This document shows, piece by piece, positions 1 to 12,100 of a stretch of 64,000 nt of DNA; positions within the stretch are counted from its first letter, which is position 1, and the number at the start of each line of letters is the position of its first letter. A program made the position numbers and the translations under genes. The notes under the pieces are model-generated. The model was not told the origin of the DNA. It ran no database searches and saw nothing but the letters and a program-made list of their open reading frames with translations. Location of the stretch: NCBI GenBank assembly GCA_963978895.1, contig OZ022241.1:1083541-1147540 (forward strand), read 5' to 3'. This DNA is from Erpobdella octoculata (taxonomy: Eukaryota; Annelida; Clitellata; Hirudinida; Erpobdellidae).

Positions 1-404
1 AATGCTGGTCGGTCCCCAATTTCCCTCTTTAAAAAAAATGTTGTTAAGCTGAAGTTTTTGGGATTCAAATCTCGCCGCAAATGAAATTAACCATGTCATT
101 CCATTATTTAACCACTTTTTTTTATTTAATTTTTAGCTTGCATTCAGTTTTTTCTGACATCAAATTTTAGGATAGATTCGTAGTTGTTATTGTTATTTAA
201 GCATCTCTTTTTAAAACCCAGAATTCTCCATTTTTATAACGACCGAGCATCTAGATCGATACAAATTGGCCATGTCTTGAGTTATAAATTGTCTGAACAG
301 GTGTGCAATTGAATTAGTCAGAACAGGTTAATGATCCGTGAGACTGGAGGAGAAAAGTATGCGATGTGCGCGCGATCACGTGTGCATGTGTGTGTGTGTT
401 TGTT

Positions 405-448
<44 letters not shown>

Positions 449-1474
449 CGCAAATAGCAAAAGTGCTTCAGTGTTTGTGGAACCTCGTTCTTTCAGTCTG
501 CCATTAGAGACAAATCGATTCCTAAATGGGGGATGCTACCATAAATAACAGGCCGACAGCTTTGTGACAATCTCTTTTGCAGTGGATGAATTAATAAATT
601 AATGCACGCTTGAATGACTGAATGAATGAATGGAATGAATGCCAGTGGCTGGGGGGCTGTTCAATGGCATTCTCTTTGGGATAATGAATGACATTCATTA
701 TCCCATTAGCGTTCGACATCGGCACTATTTCACATTTCAACAAGTTTGTTTATATTAATTAAGCCATAAGAATCGCTGAATCGATTAGACTTACCCGCCG
801 CCATGTCCAAACGTATGTTTATCAGTCGTCGCAGTTGGTCCTAGTAAAAAAAATGGCCGACCAGCTAATCCGAACGATTAACAAGAGCGCGATGAATTGT
901 AATGAAACGTGTAAACAAACAGAAATCTATTTTTAGTAGGCACCCTCTCATATTGTTCGCTAATGATTTTAGATTACGTAGTATTATATACTGCTGATTC
1001 GGCGATGAATAGAGGAAGACGATGACATTTCGGTTTAAAAACGCTACCAAAAGCTGATTTTTGTTGGTTTCGTCCAAATTGACTTAGGCAAAAAGACATT
1101 AAGTAAACAAAAACGCAAAAATGCAGAGACGTTTTGATAGATTCATCGTAAGCGAAAATGGCTGATTTCATACATGTGCTCTCTGAGTGGTTGAAAAACT
1201 AGAGAATTATTAAAAGTTCAAAAAACACAAGTAATGGAAACGCCGCGGAAGTTAAGTTTAATGAAATTGGATAAAATTGCCGATGCGGATCAATAAGCAT
1301 TGTTGAACAACGAGCGACCGGCTATTTGGGACATACCTGTAATTATTTTGAACTGAAAAGCCAACAGAGCACACTACGGCGGCATTGATGTAAATCAAAT
1401 AAACTAGCCGATTGAAGCAATCATTCGTACAATGAGTTGGAAAGCATAGATCAGACACACCGACAACCTCTTAC
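1..1474. other. left flank, no exon recognised
   Basis: This is the region 3' of the last visible exon of the minus-strand MYND gene. That gene must continue here or beyond the left edge, because its MYND finger still lacks the W-x2-H-x3-C half. I looked for that pattern on the minus strand and did not find it. Apart from a GT/GA microsatellite at 380-447 the stretch is AT-rich without recognisable content. Confidence 0.5.
380..447. repeat. (GT)n-(GA)n compound microsatellite
   Basis: Direct reading shows alternating GT with a few interruptions followed by an uninterrupted GA run. The small overlapping ORF is a by-product of the repeat. Confidence 0.9.
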
Positions 1475-2539
1475 CTGGCAGTCTCTACTGCAGTAATAGA
1501 CGTTTTTGCAGGTAGAACAGATGAAATGGGCTGGTCGGGGACAGTTGAAACATGTCGGCTCTTCGGCTAATCTCGACTGCAAAGCGGCGACTTCATTTGC
1601 AACCGCTGCCGCTGTCAAGACAGCAGAAGGTGGCGAAGAACCTATACCTCTAAGGCCCTTAGCTACTTGGTTCCGTGTGTCAAATTCAGGGTGCACAGCC
1701 GGTCTGAAATTGTGATGGTCTTGAGGCAGCCTGCCTTGAGCCATATGAAGAGAAGGCTCGTTATAGATTTTATAATAAGGAGGAGGCCTGCCAGCCGGCT
1801 GTAGCCCGGGGTCAAATCTTTCTAAGCGCTCGTAATGGCGACCCTGCTTCTGATGGTACCTCAGAGTTTCGGTATCGACTTTGTGGATGAGCTGCTCTTG
1901 TTGCTGTTTAGAAGCTTCGTGTAGATGTTTGAGTGCCGAAGGATGCTTAAGAAATTGAGCGTCTAACAGCTCCTGCCGTCTGACCAAAGGCTGAGATGGA
2001 CCAGCTGGAAAACCAGAAGACGAGAGATGCTGTTGGTAACCCCTAGTGTCCATAGTGTTGCTGAGATTCTTAAAGCGAAAAGACGTTTCCCGAACTCTTG
2101 GAGAAGGCAGCGATGGTTTCAAATAGACCTGTGAAAGATCTTGTGTCTCTGCTCCAACGCCACCACCGCCACCTAAAGGATGAACAAATTGGGCGTTCAG
2201 TGCGGGTTGAGGTGGGTATTTGAGATTCTTTTGTTGACTGTGCAGCCGCTGGAGTTCTTGTTGCTGTTGAGCTCTTTGAGGAATAACTTGCCGGAGAGGT
2301 GGAGTGCAGGGCCTGACAGACGGGTGCTGCTGCAGCTGCTGATAATGGTGTAGGTTTTGCTGGCGAACCTGTTGAGGAATGTTTGGATGCGGTTGAAGTT
2401 GGTTGTAGTAGGTCAGTTCACTACCGTCGTGACCATTTTCTACTATGAAGTGTCGCTGTTTGTGAAGAAAGTCTGGCTGGTTTTGTATCAGCTTTCGTTG
2501 GACGTGCTCAGCATATTTGTCCTGGTTGCTTGATACTCC
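1475..2539 (-). CDS. Large nuclear MYND-finger protein, fourth visible exon
   Basis: This exon encodes 355 residues in phase 0 with the preceding exon. The acceptor is an AG just before 2539. The donor is CAG followed by GTAAGA at the low-coordinate end. The first two thirds are rich in Q, H and P, with poly-Q runs near 2240-2360. The last residues hold six of the cysteines of a MYND finger: C-x2-C-x7-C-x2-C-x5-C-x3-C, ending in D-C-Q. The Q-x3-W-x2-H-x3-C remainder should be in the next exon, which I cannot locate. MYND fingers in families such as ZMYND8, BS69/ZMYND11 and DEAF1 bind proline-rich co-repressor partners, so a nuclear scaffold or co-regulator role is inferred. The orthologous family is not recognised. 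Confidence 0.75.
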
Positions 2540-2612
2540 CTTCAATGCAAGTAAACATATTGGTTTTTAAGTTACAACTTATATCATTAACCTAAATTAA
2601 AAATCACCTTAC

Positions 2613-3298
2613 CAACTGGTCATGGTCTGAGCGGGCTCCTTGCCTTTTAGGGTAAAGTGTATTGTCCGGAATAGCCGGTTGACTAACCTTGATGGCTTGA
2701 GAAGGATGCTGGCTTCGATGATGTAGCTCTAACTGTTGGTGGTGTAGCTGAAGCTGCAGCTGCTGCAGAACATTTTGAGAATATTTTTGCTGCTGATACT
2801 TCTGCTGGTGTCTCTGCTGAGATGGATGATGCGACGACGATTGCTGGGACGCACCTGCATAGGTGATGGGTACGCTCGGGTGATGGAATTGCTGCAAAGA
2901 AATGCTCGGCTGTGGTGGTTCGTGCTCGTGTAGCTGATACTGTTGACGAGCTGCAGCCGTCGTCAACTGGAGCTGATGGTCACGTTGCTGGTAGCTGGCG
3001 AGAGAGTGCTTTCGATCCGAAGACAGGCACAAGTCATCGCGTTCTCTGGACGACAGAGCCATTTGACTAGTTAGTGGCGGCGAAAGCCTGCGGCTAAATG
3101 GTGGCAGCTGATAGCCTATCTCTTCGACGCTGTTGCTGCGTTTGATCTCTATGAATCTTGAGCTGTGATCTGCAGTTGTCATTGCCGCTGGACTGATGTT
3201 GCGCATCTTAGGGCTTGATAATACAGAAGTTAAATCCACGGAGTTGGGCATGACATCAGTTTTGTCGGAGTTTTGAAGTTCTTTCTTGATGGTCTCAT
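2613..3298 (-). CDS. Large nuclear MYND-finger protein, third visible exon
   Basis: This is a 686 nt exon. The acceptor (..AATCAG) precedes 3298 and the donor GTAAGG follows 2613. The upstream exon ends in phase 1, and joining restores a single codon (Asp) and an open frame. The exon ends in phase 0, which matches the next exon. The protein is low-complexity with many Q and H residues, typical of flexible parts of transcriptional regulators. No domain is visible here. The phase agreement across three junctions is the main evidence that the four exons form one gene. Confidence 0.75.
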
Positions 3299-3428
3299 CT
3301 GATTACGGTTTAGGATAATTGTTAAAAATATTTTAATAATTTAAAGATTGAACTGTGCATTTTTTATGAGCTCAGTCTAGACCTGGTAATGTCGCAATAT
3401 AAACAAAACAAAAACTGATTACACTCAC

Positions 3429-6400
3429 CGAGCTGTGCGTTGAACTTTTCTGAGTCGAGAGTTTCAATGCCTTTGGGCATCATCATCATCATCATCATCA
3501 TCATGCTGTTGTTAGATGCGATTTCATCAGCATTGTCGTTTTGATTAACGGCCTTGTCGGGCGATTTGGAGAGGCACTCGGCTTTTAAAGAGAGACCGGC
3601 ACGAGACACTGGAAGTGGCGACATTGCAAATTGAGAATAAAGGCTCGCCGACGTCGAGGAGGACCGTGTTTGTGCTACTGTCGTCGTAACGGCAATCTCC
3701 TTTGGTCTCAAAGAAAGGTTGAGTAGAGCATCCTCTGAGTTGTCTTCAACAGCAGTTTGAGTTATACTGGAAACTCTTTCGTCCTCTTTGTTCTGTGGAA
3801 GGGTTTCGTTTCGCACCGGCGATGCTGCTTCTTCGGCACGTAACGAGTTCAAGATTGACGACAACGAATCCGGTTTGCTGTTTTCTAAAGTATTATCCGG
3901 TAGAAAATCTTTCAGACAGCTTTCGTCCACTAGTTCTTTTACGGACAGATCGGTTGCTGAAGCTTGAGTTTCGTCAGAAGCGTTCGGTTCGGTTGAGTTG
4001 CTGTTTTGGCATATCGAAGCCAAAGGTGATGTTGATATGGAAAAAAACGCTTTAACGAGACTGGCAGATTTTGACCTATTGGAAGGCACTCGATCGTTGA
4101 CCAAGAGAGAACCGGTGACGTCGCAAGATTTCGATCTTACCGATGACAAAGGCGGTGGTTTTGAATCAGACTCTCGTTTTTCTAACAGGGCACTGTACGT
4201 TGCTTCGGACAGCGGCACGGTGGACAAAGACTTTGAAGGCGATGTTACTGATTGAAAATGTGATGCTGGTGAAGACGTTGCTGATTGGGATAATACCACT
4301 GGTTCAGGTTCACATGTAGTGTTGATAAACTCATCTTTTGTCGAAACCAGTTGCTCCGAGACTGACTCTGAGAAATTAAGTAGAGAGTCGGCAAGTATAT
4401 CTGTAGACTTTGTAGTTTCGCTCTCACCGCCTGTTAGACCGCGAAGGTCTGTAATATCACACTGCTCAGATTTTTCTTTAGCAGAATCTCGCAGCAGATC
4501 ATGCTGGGCAGATTTCCGAATAGCGTCGACGGACGGAGAAGGCGGCATCGATTCAACCATTTCTTCTTCTCGAGGCTCTTCTAGTGTTATGATAAGTTTT
4601 CCACGATCATGGTCGCTATCTTCATCATCAACAGCCATGGTGTTTTGATCAGCCGTGTCTGTGGACTGCATAGAGTTTTCCTTGTACCATTCCGGGAAAC
4701 TCAAGCTCGGCTCGGCACCCGACGGGTTTTTAGCGGCTTGTCGTTGCTCTTGGTCTCTGTTTGCACTGGAATGCAGTGACGGTTTCGTCGCCGATTCTAG
4801 AGTTTCACAGATCAGCTGGTCTTCTTTAAAGTTTCTCAGTTCGGAATCGTTTCTTTTGAGTAGGTTCGTATTTTTATTGTCCACTGACGCATAATCGATT
4901 TCAGTATTATTACCTCCCATCCTGCAACCATCGTTGACGGTTTGCTTTACTTTCAAATCCAACGGCGCAGAAAACTCTTTCCTGAGATCTAGAACTAAAC
5001 CGTCTTCTTGTTCTACAGATAAGTTTTTGGCTTCGTCAACATGTACAGCGTCACGCTGCGGTGTTCGATTCCGACGAACGGTTTGACGGAGATTTAAAGC
5101 GGAGCGATGCTGGTCAACTCTAACGGAAAGGTCCAGTGCCGTCTTCTCGGAAACGTTTTCAATTTTCTCTCCATTGTCAAGAGGTCTGTCTTGACGACGC
5201 TCGGGCAATTGAATCAAACGTTTCGATTCTTCCGGAGGAATCGTATCGGCAGACCTCGTCGCTCGCTGAGGTGAACTGCTGCCTTGATAACCGGCAGATT
5301 GACGAAGGTGAAGAAAAGGACTAGAATCGCAGATCAAATCTAGCTTTCTCGAGGCACCGGTTAGTGGCGATGGTCCGATTCTCGCACTGGTTATTATCAC
5401 ATCGGGCGTCGCTGGCCTAGTCGAAATTTTATTTTCTAAGGGCAGCGGTTTTTCAGTAGGCATGTCTTGCGCTTTCGGTTTTCCTACCACCGTCAGGCTT
5501 TGCAAAAGAATCTGCGGAGATTCGTAACTATGAGTAAAGTTTTTGGCCTTCTCTAGAAATTCTTTATGAACGGAATAGCAATAGTTCAGCGTCTCGGCCG
5601 AAGGAGGAGGACGGTCTTTGGCGGTCGGGTCTTGATTGCGACTGACTGATTTGTCAAATTTTTGATGGAATAACTGTTCGGTAGGAGCTAATGAGAAACT
5701 GCGGTCGTGCGAGGTTTTTCTTTGCAAAACGTCTGAGCTGGTAGTAGACGATTCACTGAAATGACCTTTACCCTGGACTGGATGAAGGTTTTGAGAGTAC
5801 ATCAAGCGGTCAGGTAGTTTAACTGGTTGTTTATGCAATTTATCGTGAAGTTGAGTGAGATCGGACGATACCGGGTAGTGATGGCTAACAGCTGATACCG
5901 TCTTGGACTGAAGCCCACCGCCGTTTTTCTCGAACCTAGAGGAGGGCAAATCGTCGCTGGGCAAACTATTTCCCATGCTCCACGATGGCGGCATGGGGTA
6001 CGAAGACATCAAAGGCGAGACCGGGGCGGATTTCTTTAAAAATTTCTGAGCATAGATCGACGGTGGAGAAGGAATGGGAACGGAAGTGGGCTTGCATTGT
6101 CTCGAGCCTGGAATGGTTAGCTTGCCCTCGGATGCCATTCTTAGCAAAGACACAAGTTCTCGCTTTAGTCTCTCCTTCTCGGTCTCGAGTTTTAATATTT
6201 CTTTTTGCTTCGACTCGGATACTTGCTTTATTTTTAAATAGTTGTCAAATTTTTGTCGATATTCTTGAAGCAGAACCGGATCTGACAGCTCAAAACTCGG
6301 CTGTCTGGCGGAGATTTGGCTGTCGCTTGTCAGCAGCCTTTTTTCAGACATAATCTCTGTTCGGATGGGAGGAGCATCTCTAGCGTGTGGATGGTGGTTA

Positions 6401-7235
6401 GATAGCGCGTGGAGGGGCTGATTGCTGGGAGCAGAATCAAACTTAGAAAAGTTCTGCCTCGTCTGCAGCTTTTCCGAAGAAGACGAGCCAACGTGAGTTG
6501 CATAACTGCTACTGCTGCTCATCAACGTTGAAAAAGCCGTTGAAGACGGCGACCAGTGAGAGCTGGCTTGAAAATCCGGCTCAACTGAGCCTGAGCTGAA
6601 TTTGTTCAGAAAAACAGAAATAGGAATGCCTTCGCCAACTGCGTCCTTCCTGATTGGTTTGGCTGAAGCGATGCTCTTATTCTCCCTTTGCAAGGCGCTG
6701 TTTTGGTCTCCATGTTGCGAGAGCCTCAAAGTACTCAAGGCGAAAAAATGCTTGGCGGAATTCAGCGAAGATTCTTTCATAGTTTTTTCGGCCCGTTCCA
6801 CGCTCGAAGGTATTTTCTGTCTTTTTTCTACTTTTTGGTCTTCAGGAAAGGCAGCTTTGTTTGGTCTGAACTTTTTTTCAGCTGTTGAAACAACAAGCCC
6901 TGTGTTGTTGTTTTCTTCTTCAGTTGCTACAGCTTCGGACAATGAAGTTGAATTAAAAGACGGGCTGGCCGTGGTGGCTGCAGAAGTTACATCGACCAGC
7001 GACGGTCGCGTCAGGGCTGCCGTAGAAGGAACAGTAGAGTCACCGCCGCCTGCAGAGCCGTTGTTCTTGTAGTTCTGCTGTATCTTGTGCTCGAGCCAGT
7101 TGAACTTGGGACCGAGCTCCCTCGACAAGATGACACTCTCGGAAACGGAGAGTATCCCAGGACTGGTCTTCTCCTGGGCTGAACTCTCCAGGCACGTCTC
7201 CTCAACGGGTCGTTTCTTTTTTCTTCCCGATTTGC
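3429..7235 (-). CDS. Large nuclear MYND-finger protein, second visible exon
   Basis: This is a 3807 nt exon (1269 codons). The acceptor GATCAG precedes 7235 and the donor GGTGAGTGT follows 3429. The apparent internal start near 7128 is TTG, so translation comes through from the upstream exon. The exon begins with a basic cluster (R-K-K-K-R) and has a charged coiled-coil segment encoded near 6120-6290 (Q/K/E-rich, K-x-E-I-L-K-L-E). The rest is Ser/Pro-rich and disordered. Several short D-L-S type motifs resemble CtBP-binding PxDLS: A-L-D-L-S (about 5120), A-P-L-D-L-K (about 4960), A-T-D-L-S (about 3945) and L-L-N-L-S (about 3720). A homopolymeric Met run at 3480-3505 comes from an ATC/GAT microsatellite in frame. 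A transcriptional co-repressor scaffold is the best inference, but the family is not identified. Confidence 0.75.
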
Positions 7236-7350
7236 CTGATCACGGTGGACATGAAAAAGTATATTATGCTATATTTGTTCAGTTTTTTGTATATAAATAA
7301 AAATACACACTAAAATACACAACACCACTTTTTTTTCAATTTTCCGAATC

Positions 7351-7520
7351 GCTATATGCACCGGCCGATTTTTCACGGCCCGTCTAATTTGGGCACAGCC
7401 CGGCACATTTTTACAAGTCTGAAATCCCTATGTACTTGTAAAAAAATCTCGGCTCGACCCCGCTTGGCTTCAGGTCCGTCCCGTCTCAAGACCCTAAAAT
7501 TACGGCCCGTGCAGTAGTCT
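7351..7520. repeat. GC-rich dispersed repeat, copy 1
   Basis: This is a GC-rich island in AT-rich DNA with repeated GGCCC/GGGCC motifs. The ends read TGCACCGGCCGATTTTT on the left and, in reverse complement, CTACTGCACGGGCCG on the right. The same ends recur at 29774, 33664 and (diverged) 19245. The short inverted ends suggest a small hAT-like cut-and-paste element, but no clear target duplication is seen here. Confidence 0.5.
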
Positions 7521-8118
7521 CATGCACACACACACACAAGCGCAGTGTTTATAAATTGGTTTCTTGATAGTTAATTTGATTATGCTTTCTAAAAAAACAA
7601 GGCATAAACATAAGTACAGTGACAGCTAATCAATAGAGCTGTCCAGTTTATTTCATCAATAATAATCCATCCTCAGTTCTGTTATCCCTAGAGTCAGCTA
7701 AACTTTTTTTTTTATTACAATTGTTTAAACACAATAAAACAAACAAAAAAAATAAAATTTTTAGAACAGGAATAATCAGCTTGCTATGTTTTGAACCTTT
7801 AGAATGTTTTGGAAACCCGATAGACAATTGTAGTGTATTTTAATTCTAAAAATACACAGTTTAGGTGCAATAATTTTCAAATTATACATACTTTTTTTAT
7901 TTCCACAACACATTTTTAAAAATTTTCACAATCACTCTAATCATAAACTAATCAAGTTTGTTACAGTTTTTATACTTATTAATAAACTAATTATAGCATA
8001 ATATCACCATCAGTCACGTTCTACATCAAAATAATATGACATTTTGGCATCTTGTTTTCAGTACGGCACAAAATCCTAAATATTTGCCTTGACAGTCATT
8101 TCGAAACTCGTAACTTGT

Positions 8119-8150
8119 CCGACAAGTGCCGACAAGTGCCGACAAGTATC
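8119..8150. repeat. 10-bp tandem repeat, three units
   Basis: The unit GACAAGTGCC occurs at 8121, 8131 and (last bases changed) 8141. Confidence 0.85.
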
Positions 8151-8482
8151 GAAAACATTTTTTTTTCCTGATATGAAAGAAACGCACTAGTACAAAGAAA
8201 TGTAAGATGAAAGTACCGGGAAATAGTGACACCACAGTCAGCTGGGGAACTAGCGTTGTTGGAAATAATTTCAGAAAGGTGCGCAGTTCGACTCAGTTTA
8301 GTTTTCCAGATCCACACTACAGCACTGCCGTTGAAAGAGCTCTATTTGCATTGATTCTGTTATTTTTCAACATGATTGCTGATATAATACCGATATAAAA
8401 TACATTACTGAAAGCTTGTCTAAGACCACGACATCTGTTGCTCATTAAAAATGCACACCACGGATCGGTCGAAAGAGGACTG

Positions 8483-8547
8483 CGGGTAGTCGGGTAGCCG
8501 GGTAGTTAGGTAGCCGGGTAGTTAGGTAGCCGGGTAGCCGGGTATCC
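8483..8547. repeat. GGGTAGCC/GGTAGTTA degenerate tandem
   Basis: Eight-base units of the form CGGGTAGC and TTAGGTAG alternate for about 65 bases. Confidence 0.8.
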
Positions 8548-8989
8548 ACACATCCCTGGTTTAGAAAATACGCTGCATATATTTTCCAAGTACAACCACA
8601 GCACGCATAAATATATAAATATAGTTACCATTTTTATGATCTATTCGCTGCATATGCATACACGACTCCAGCAATGCATTTCAGTTGATAAAAAAACATA
8701 AAAGCAAGTGAGCGACAAGCAGCAGCCAGCCTAGCGATAAAGCGCTACGCTACAGGCTATTATTTGAATTTAATTAATAATCATAGAAATGATTTTTATT
8801 GTACCGACTGACACGCGGTTATAGCAATGACAGCGAGAATATAAAAAAAAACAAGTTAATAATTAAATATTTTTTTATGGCAATTATATGAAAAAAGAGG
8901 AAGTTTATTAAAACTGGTGTAATTAAATTCAAACCGTTTCGTGACCTTCCGGGGGTAAGCTGATAGTGTAGCGCCATTTTATTTTTAGG

Positions 8990-9161
8990 TTTATTAAATA
9001 TGTATGTATGTATGTACCTATGTACGTATGTACCTATGTACGTATGTACGTATGTACGTATGTACGTATGTACGTATGTATGTATGTATGTATGTATGCG
9101 TATAATTATAATATATAATTAGATTTAAACAAATCCGTCATTTTTGACGGGCTATCTCTAG
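8990..9161 (+). mobile_element. Helitron 3' end (family 2) with internal TATG array
   Basis: The right end reads CCGTCA-TTTT-TGACGG (a 6-bp hairpin), ten bases, then CTAG with T following in the host. This is the standard Helitron 3' terminus. The same hairpin and tail occur at 41040-41066. A TATG/TACG array (8999-9099) lies inside the element, as in the other copies. No 5' TC end was located, so this is a fragment. Confidence 0.6.
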
Positions 9162-9776
9162 TAAATATATATTATACATATTAGTCAAAAAATAAATTTA
9201 AAAAAAATGTTTTTCTTTGCCTCTTTATCTGAGTCAATGAACTAAAATTTTTGAATATAAAACAATCGAAAAGTGGGTGATTTTTCGTTTCTAAGATTTG
9301 ATCACACTAGACAAACAAACCAACAAACAAACAAACAGAGAGAGGAGTGAAGTTAAATAAAAGCATTTAAAAAATAGCCCATGACCTGATGTCTGGCTTG
9401 GCTATCACATGAAAACGGAACTTAGTAACTTAAAAGTTTTGCTGTAAAAATTCTAAAACGAAAGCAAAGGAAATTGCTTTTTCTTTAAACTTCAGTTTTT
9501 TTATCACTTTTTTGTAGAGACGCTCATGAAGAAGATAAAAAATATAAAAAAAAGTAAAAGAAGACTCTGGTAATTTTATTTAGTTTTCGTTTTCTTCATA
9601 GTTTTTATTTTATTTTATGAGTACAATAAAGTGAATCAAATTAGAAAGAAAAACTATTTTGATAATGAAACGAAAAATGATTTAATTTAGTTTTTTCGAA
9701 GTATACACTGTACATTCTTTAAATAGTTTCATCAATAACATATGTTAAAAAATTAGATTTGAGTCTCATTGCATCA

Positions 9777-9778
<2 letters not shown>

Positions 9779-9871
<93 letters not shown>
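9779..9871. repeat. (TC)n microsatellite
   Basis: An almost pure TC run of about 90 bases. The Leu-Ser and Arg-Glu ORFs over it are artefacts. Confidence 0.95.
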
Positions 9872-9874
<3 letters not shown>

Positions 9875-10209
9875 TATCTCCCTTTCTCTCCACATTTCTC
9901 TTTCCCCCTCTAGTGAAATTAGATGACGTCGGACAGCACAACAAACGGATGAAAAGAAGAGTTAAAAAACGAAACAAGTGGGGCCATCCCGTTATTTTTT
10001 CATTCTAATTAAGGAGTTGATTATAATTTAAACTTCGACGTAAAAAATTATGGGAAGTTCGTAACGAATTAATGACAATACGGATCTTTATCATTCGGGT
10101 TACAAAGGATTTAACGTTTTATTGACAATTAATTGAAAAATTGATCGTTTATTCAAATATTGATTAAGGGTTATTTATTCATTAGTGTGGATATTTGTTT
10201 TATATATAT

Positions 10210-10377
10210 ATTTAACTTACGAAGTTAAAATGTATTTACTATGATGCGAAAATAGAATGAAACTATAAAACGACGAGAATAAACATTAATGAAAACTGAA
10301 ATAGAAAAAAAACGTATGGAAAGTGGAAAGCAAGATATAAAAGGTAGGTAACTAACGTACAAGATTAGTAAAAACCG
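10210..10377. repeat. left arm of a ~168 bp inverted repeat
   Basis: The reverse complement of this segment is present at 11386-11552 with only a few mismatches. The arms flank the Penelope-like ORF at 10387. Penelope-like elements are known to carry terminal repeats in direct or inverted order, which fits this arrangement. Confidence 0.85.
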
Positions 10378-10386
10378 ATAAAAAAA

Positions 10387-11277
10387 ATGCTTCGCGACAA
10401 CACCGAGGTTGTCTCTTACGACCCTGATCCTAATCGTCTCAAAATTAAAGAGGCGTTGATGATCTCTCAGCAACGACCTAGCATAAATATCCACGACGAC
10501 AAGTTCGGACGTACCTTGCTGCTACATTGTGGTGCAGACGGCGGCTGTGCTAACGTCTATCCCGTCACTCATAACTCCGCAAGTGAAACGACTTCGCGTG
10601 CGGATGAGCCACGCCATACTTCGAATGTGTGCGCTCACTCTCATGTTTCAAAAGTCGGTGGTGAGGTGGTTTCTAATTCCCGTGGCGACAGACCAGTCGA
10701 CCCTGTAATCACCACTTGCCTTCCGTCTGCCGACGTTCTTGGCAGCATCGACCACGATCTGGCCGTATGCAGCGAAGACAATTTCGCTTCTTGTAGTGAC
10801 CAAGAAGTGGACACTCCAATTACCGTTAGCCATCAGACTACAGATGTTCTTAATGAAGTTAAAGAAGTTCAGATGGCCACCGGCGAAAACAATTCCGTTT
10901 CTTTTGGCGACCCAGAAGAAGACACTCTAATCGCCATTTGTCCTCTGACTCCGACAACCGATGTTCTTAACAATGTTCATCTGGTTTCATCGGCGAGCGG
11001 TGTGGACAACTTTATTTCTCGTGGCAACCAAGGAGTCGGCCCTCTTACTCCTGCTCACCTTCCGATCGCCGACGTCGTCGGCAATGATGGCCAGGGCCTG
11101 TGTCCCGTCCATGGATCCCCATCACGTGATAACTCCAGTCTGGAAAGTGTGCGTAGCCGCGGCGTTGGTGATTTGTCGGATGACCGTCTTCCCGTGGAGT
11201 CCGTGTCTTCTTTCCAGCTATTTGCTCGACTCGTCAACAACGTTAATATAACAATACGACGCGGTAGACGTACCTAG
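10387..11277 (+). CDS. Penelope-like retroelement ORF fragment (GIY-YIG nuclease tail)
   Basis: This is an open frame of 296 codons. Its first ~45 residues contain L-K-I-K-E-A-L-M-I-x5-P-S-I-N-I followed by R-T-L-L-L-H. This matches the C-terminal end of the GIY-YIG endonuclease domain of Penelope-like elements, where an EALLI..KPSIN-type segment precedes the end of the protein. Reverse transcriptase and the catalytic GIY/YIG motifs are absent, so the element is truncated at the inverted repeat. The remaining ~240 residues are a hydrophilic extension with degenerate internal repeats (V-D-x-P-I-T, A-D-V-L and similar every ~40-45 residues). The frame has no stops, so either the copy is young or the extension is maintained. 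The ATG at 10387 may simply be an internal Met of the parent element. Confidence 0.55.
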   Translation: MLRDNTEVVSYDPDPNRLKIKEALMISQQRPSINIHDDKFGRTLLLHCGADGGCANVYPVTHNSASETTSRADEPRHTSNVCAHSHVSKVGGEVVSNSRGDRPVDPVITTCLPSADVLGSIDHDLAVCSEDNFASCSDQEVDTPITVSHQTTDVLNEVKEVQMATGENNSVSFGDPEEDTLIAICPLTPTTDVLNNVHLVSSASGVDNFISRGNQGVGPLTPAHLPIADVVGNDGQGLCPVHGSPSRDNSSLESVRSRGVGDLSDDRLPVESVSSFQLFARLVNNVNITIRRGRRT

Positions 11278-11385
11278 CCTGATTGCGCGCATCTGACAAC
11301 AATTACCTAGCGCATAGTTGTGTAAATACCTGCGCTGCGGCCACTATCGCCGTGTTTTCGTTTTGTTTACAATTATTTTCCGCTT

Positions 11386-11552
11386 CGGTTTTTACTAATC
11401 TTGTACGTTAGTTACCTACCTTTTATATCTTGCTTTCCACTTTCCATACGTTTTTTTTCTATTTCAGTTTTCATTAATGTTTATTCTCGTCGTTTTATAG
11501 TTTCATTCTATTTTCGCATTATAGTAAATACATTTTAACTTCGTAATTTAAA
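11386..11552. repeat. right arm of a ~168 bp inverted repeat
   Basis: This is the reverse complement of 10210-10377. It is followed immediately by a hammerhead-like motif and then by the start of a second Penelope-like ORF. Confidence 0.85.
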
Positions 11553-11594
11553 GGGCTCCGAAGATGTTTTTCTGCGAAACCGATCGGTCAGCCC
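11553..11594 (+). ncRNA. degenerate hammerhead-ribozyme-like motif
   Basis: The order of parts is that of a type I hammerhead. Helix I is GGGCT paired with AGCCC (11553-11557 with 11590-11594). The core is CCGAAGA (consensus CUGANGA, with one U to C change). A linker sits where helix II should be, but it does not pair well. GAAA follows at 11576-11579. A short helix III, ACC-GATC-GGT, precedes the expected cleavage C at 11589. Hammerheads are established components of Penelope-like elements, and this one lies between the inverted-repeat arm and a Penelope-like ORF start. The lost helix II and core change suggest it no longer cleaves. Confidence 0.35.
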
Positions 11595-11631
11595 TCGTTT
11601 TTAATAAATCTATTTAAAAAGCGGAGTTATC

Positions 11632-12091
<460 letters not shown>

Positions 12092-12100
12092 TATATATAT

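Larger units (their letters stand above)
7236..10209. other. intron of the MYND gene, repeat-rich left part
   Basis: There are no coding exons here. It contains a GC-rich repeat (7351-7520), short tandem repeats at 8119 and 8483, a Helitron end (8990-9161) and a TC array (9779-9871). The rest is AT-rich sequence without recognisable content. Confidence 0.6.

Noticed and set aside
3795..7072. Plus-strand ORFs of 60-156 codons across the MYND gene
   Set aside because: They are antisense shadows of a long real exon. The minus frame is longer, spliced in phase and has compositional signatures of a nuclear protein.
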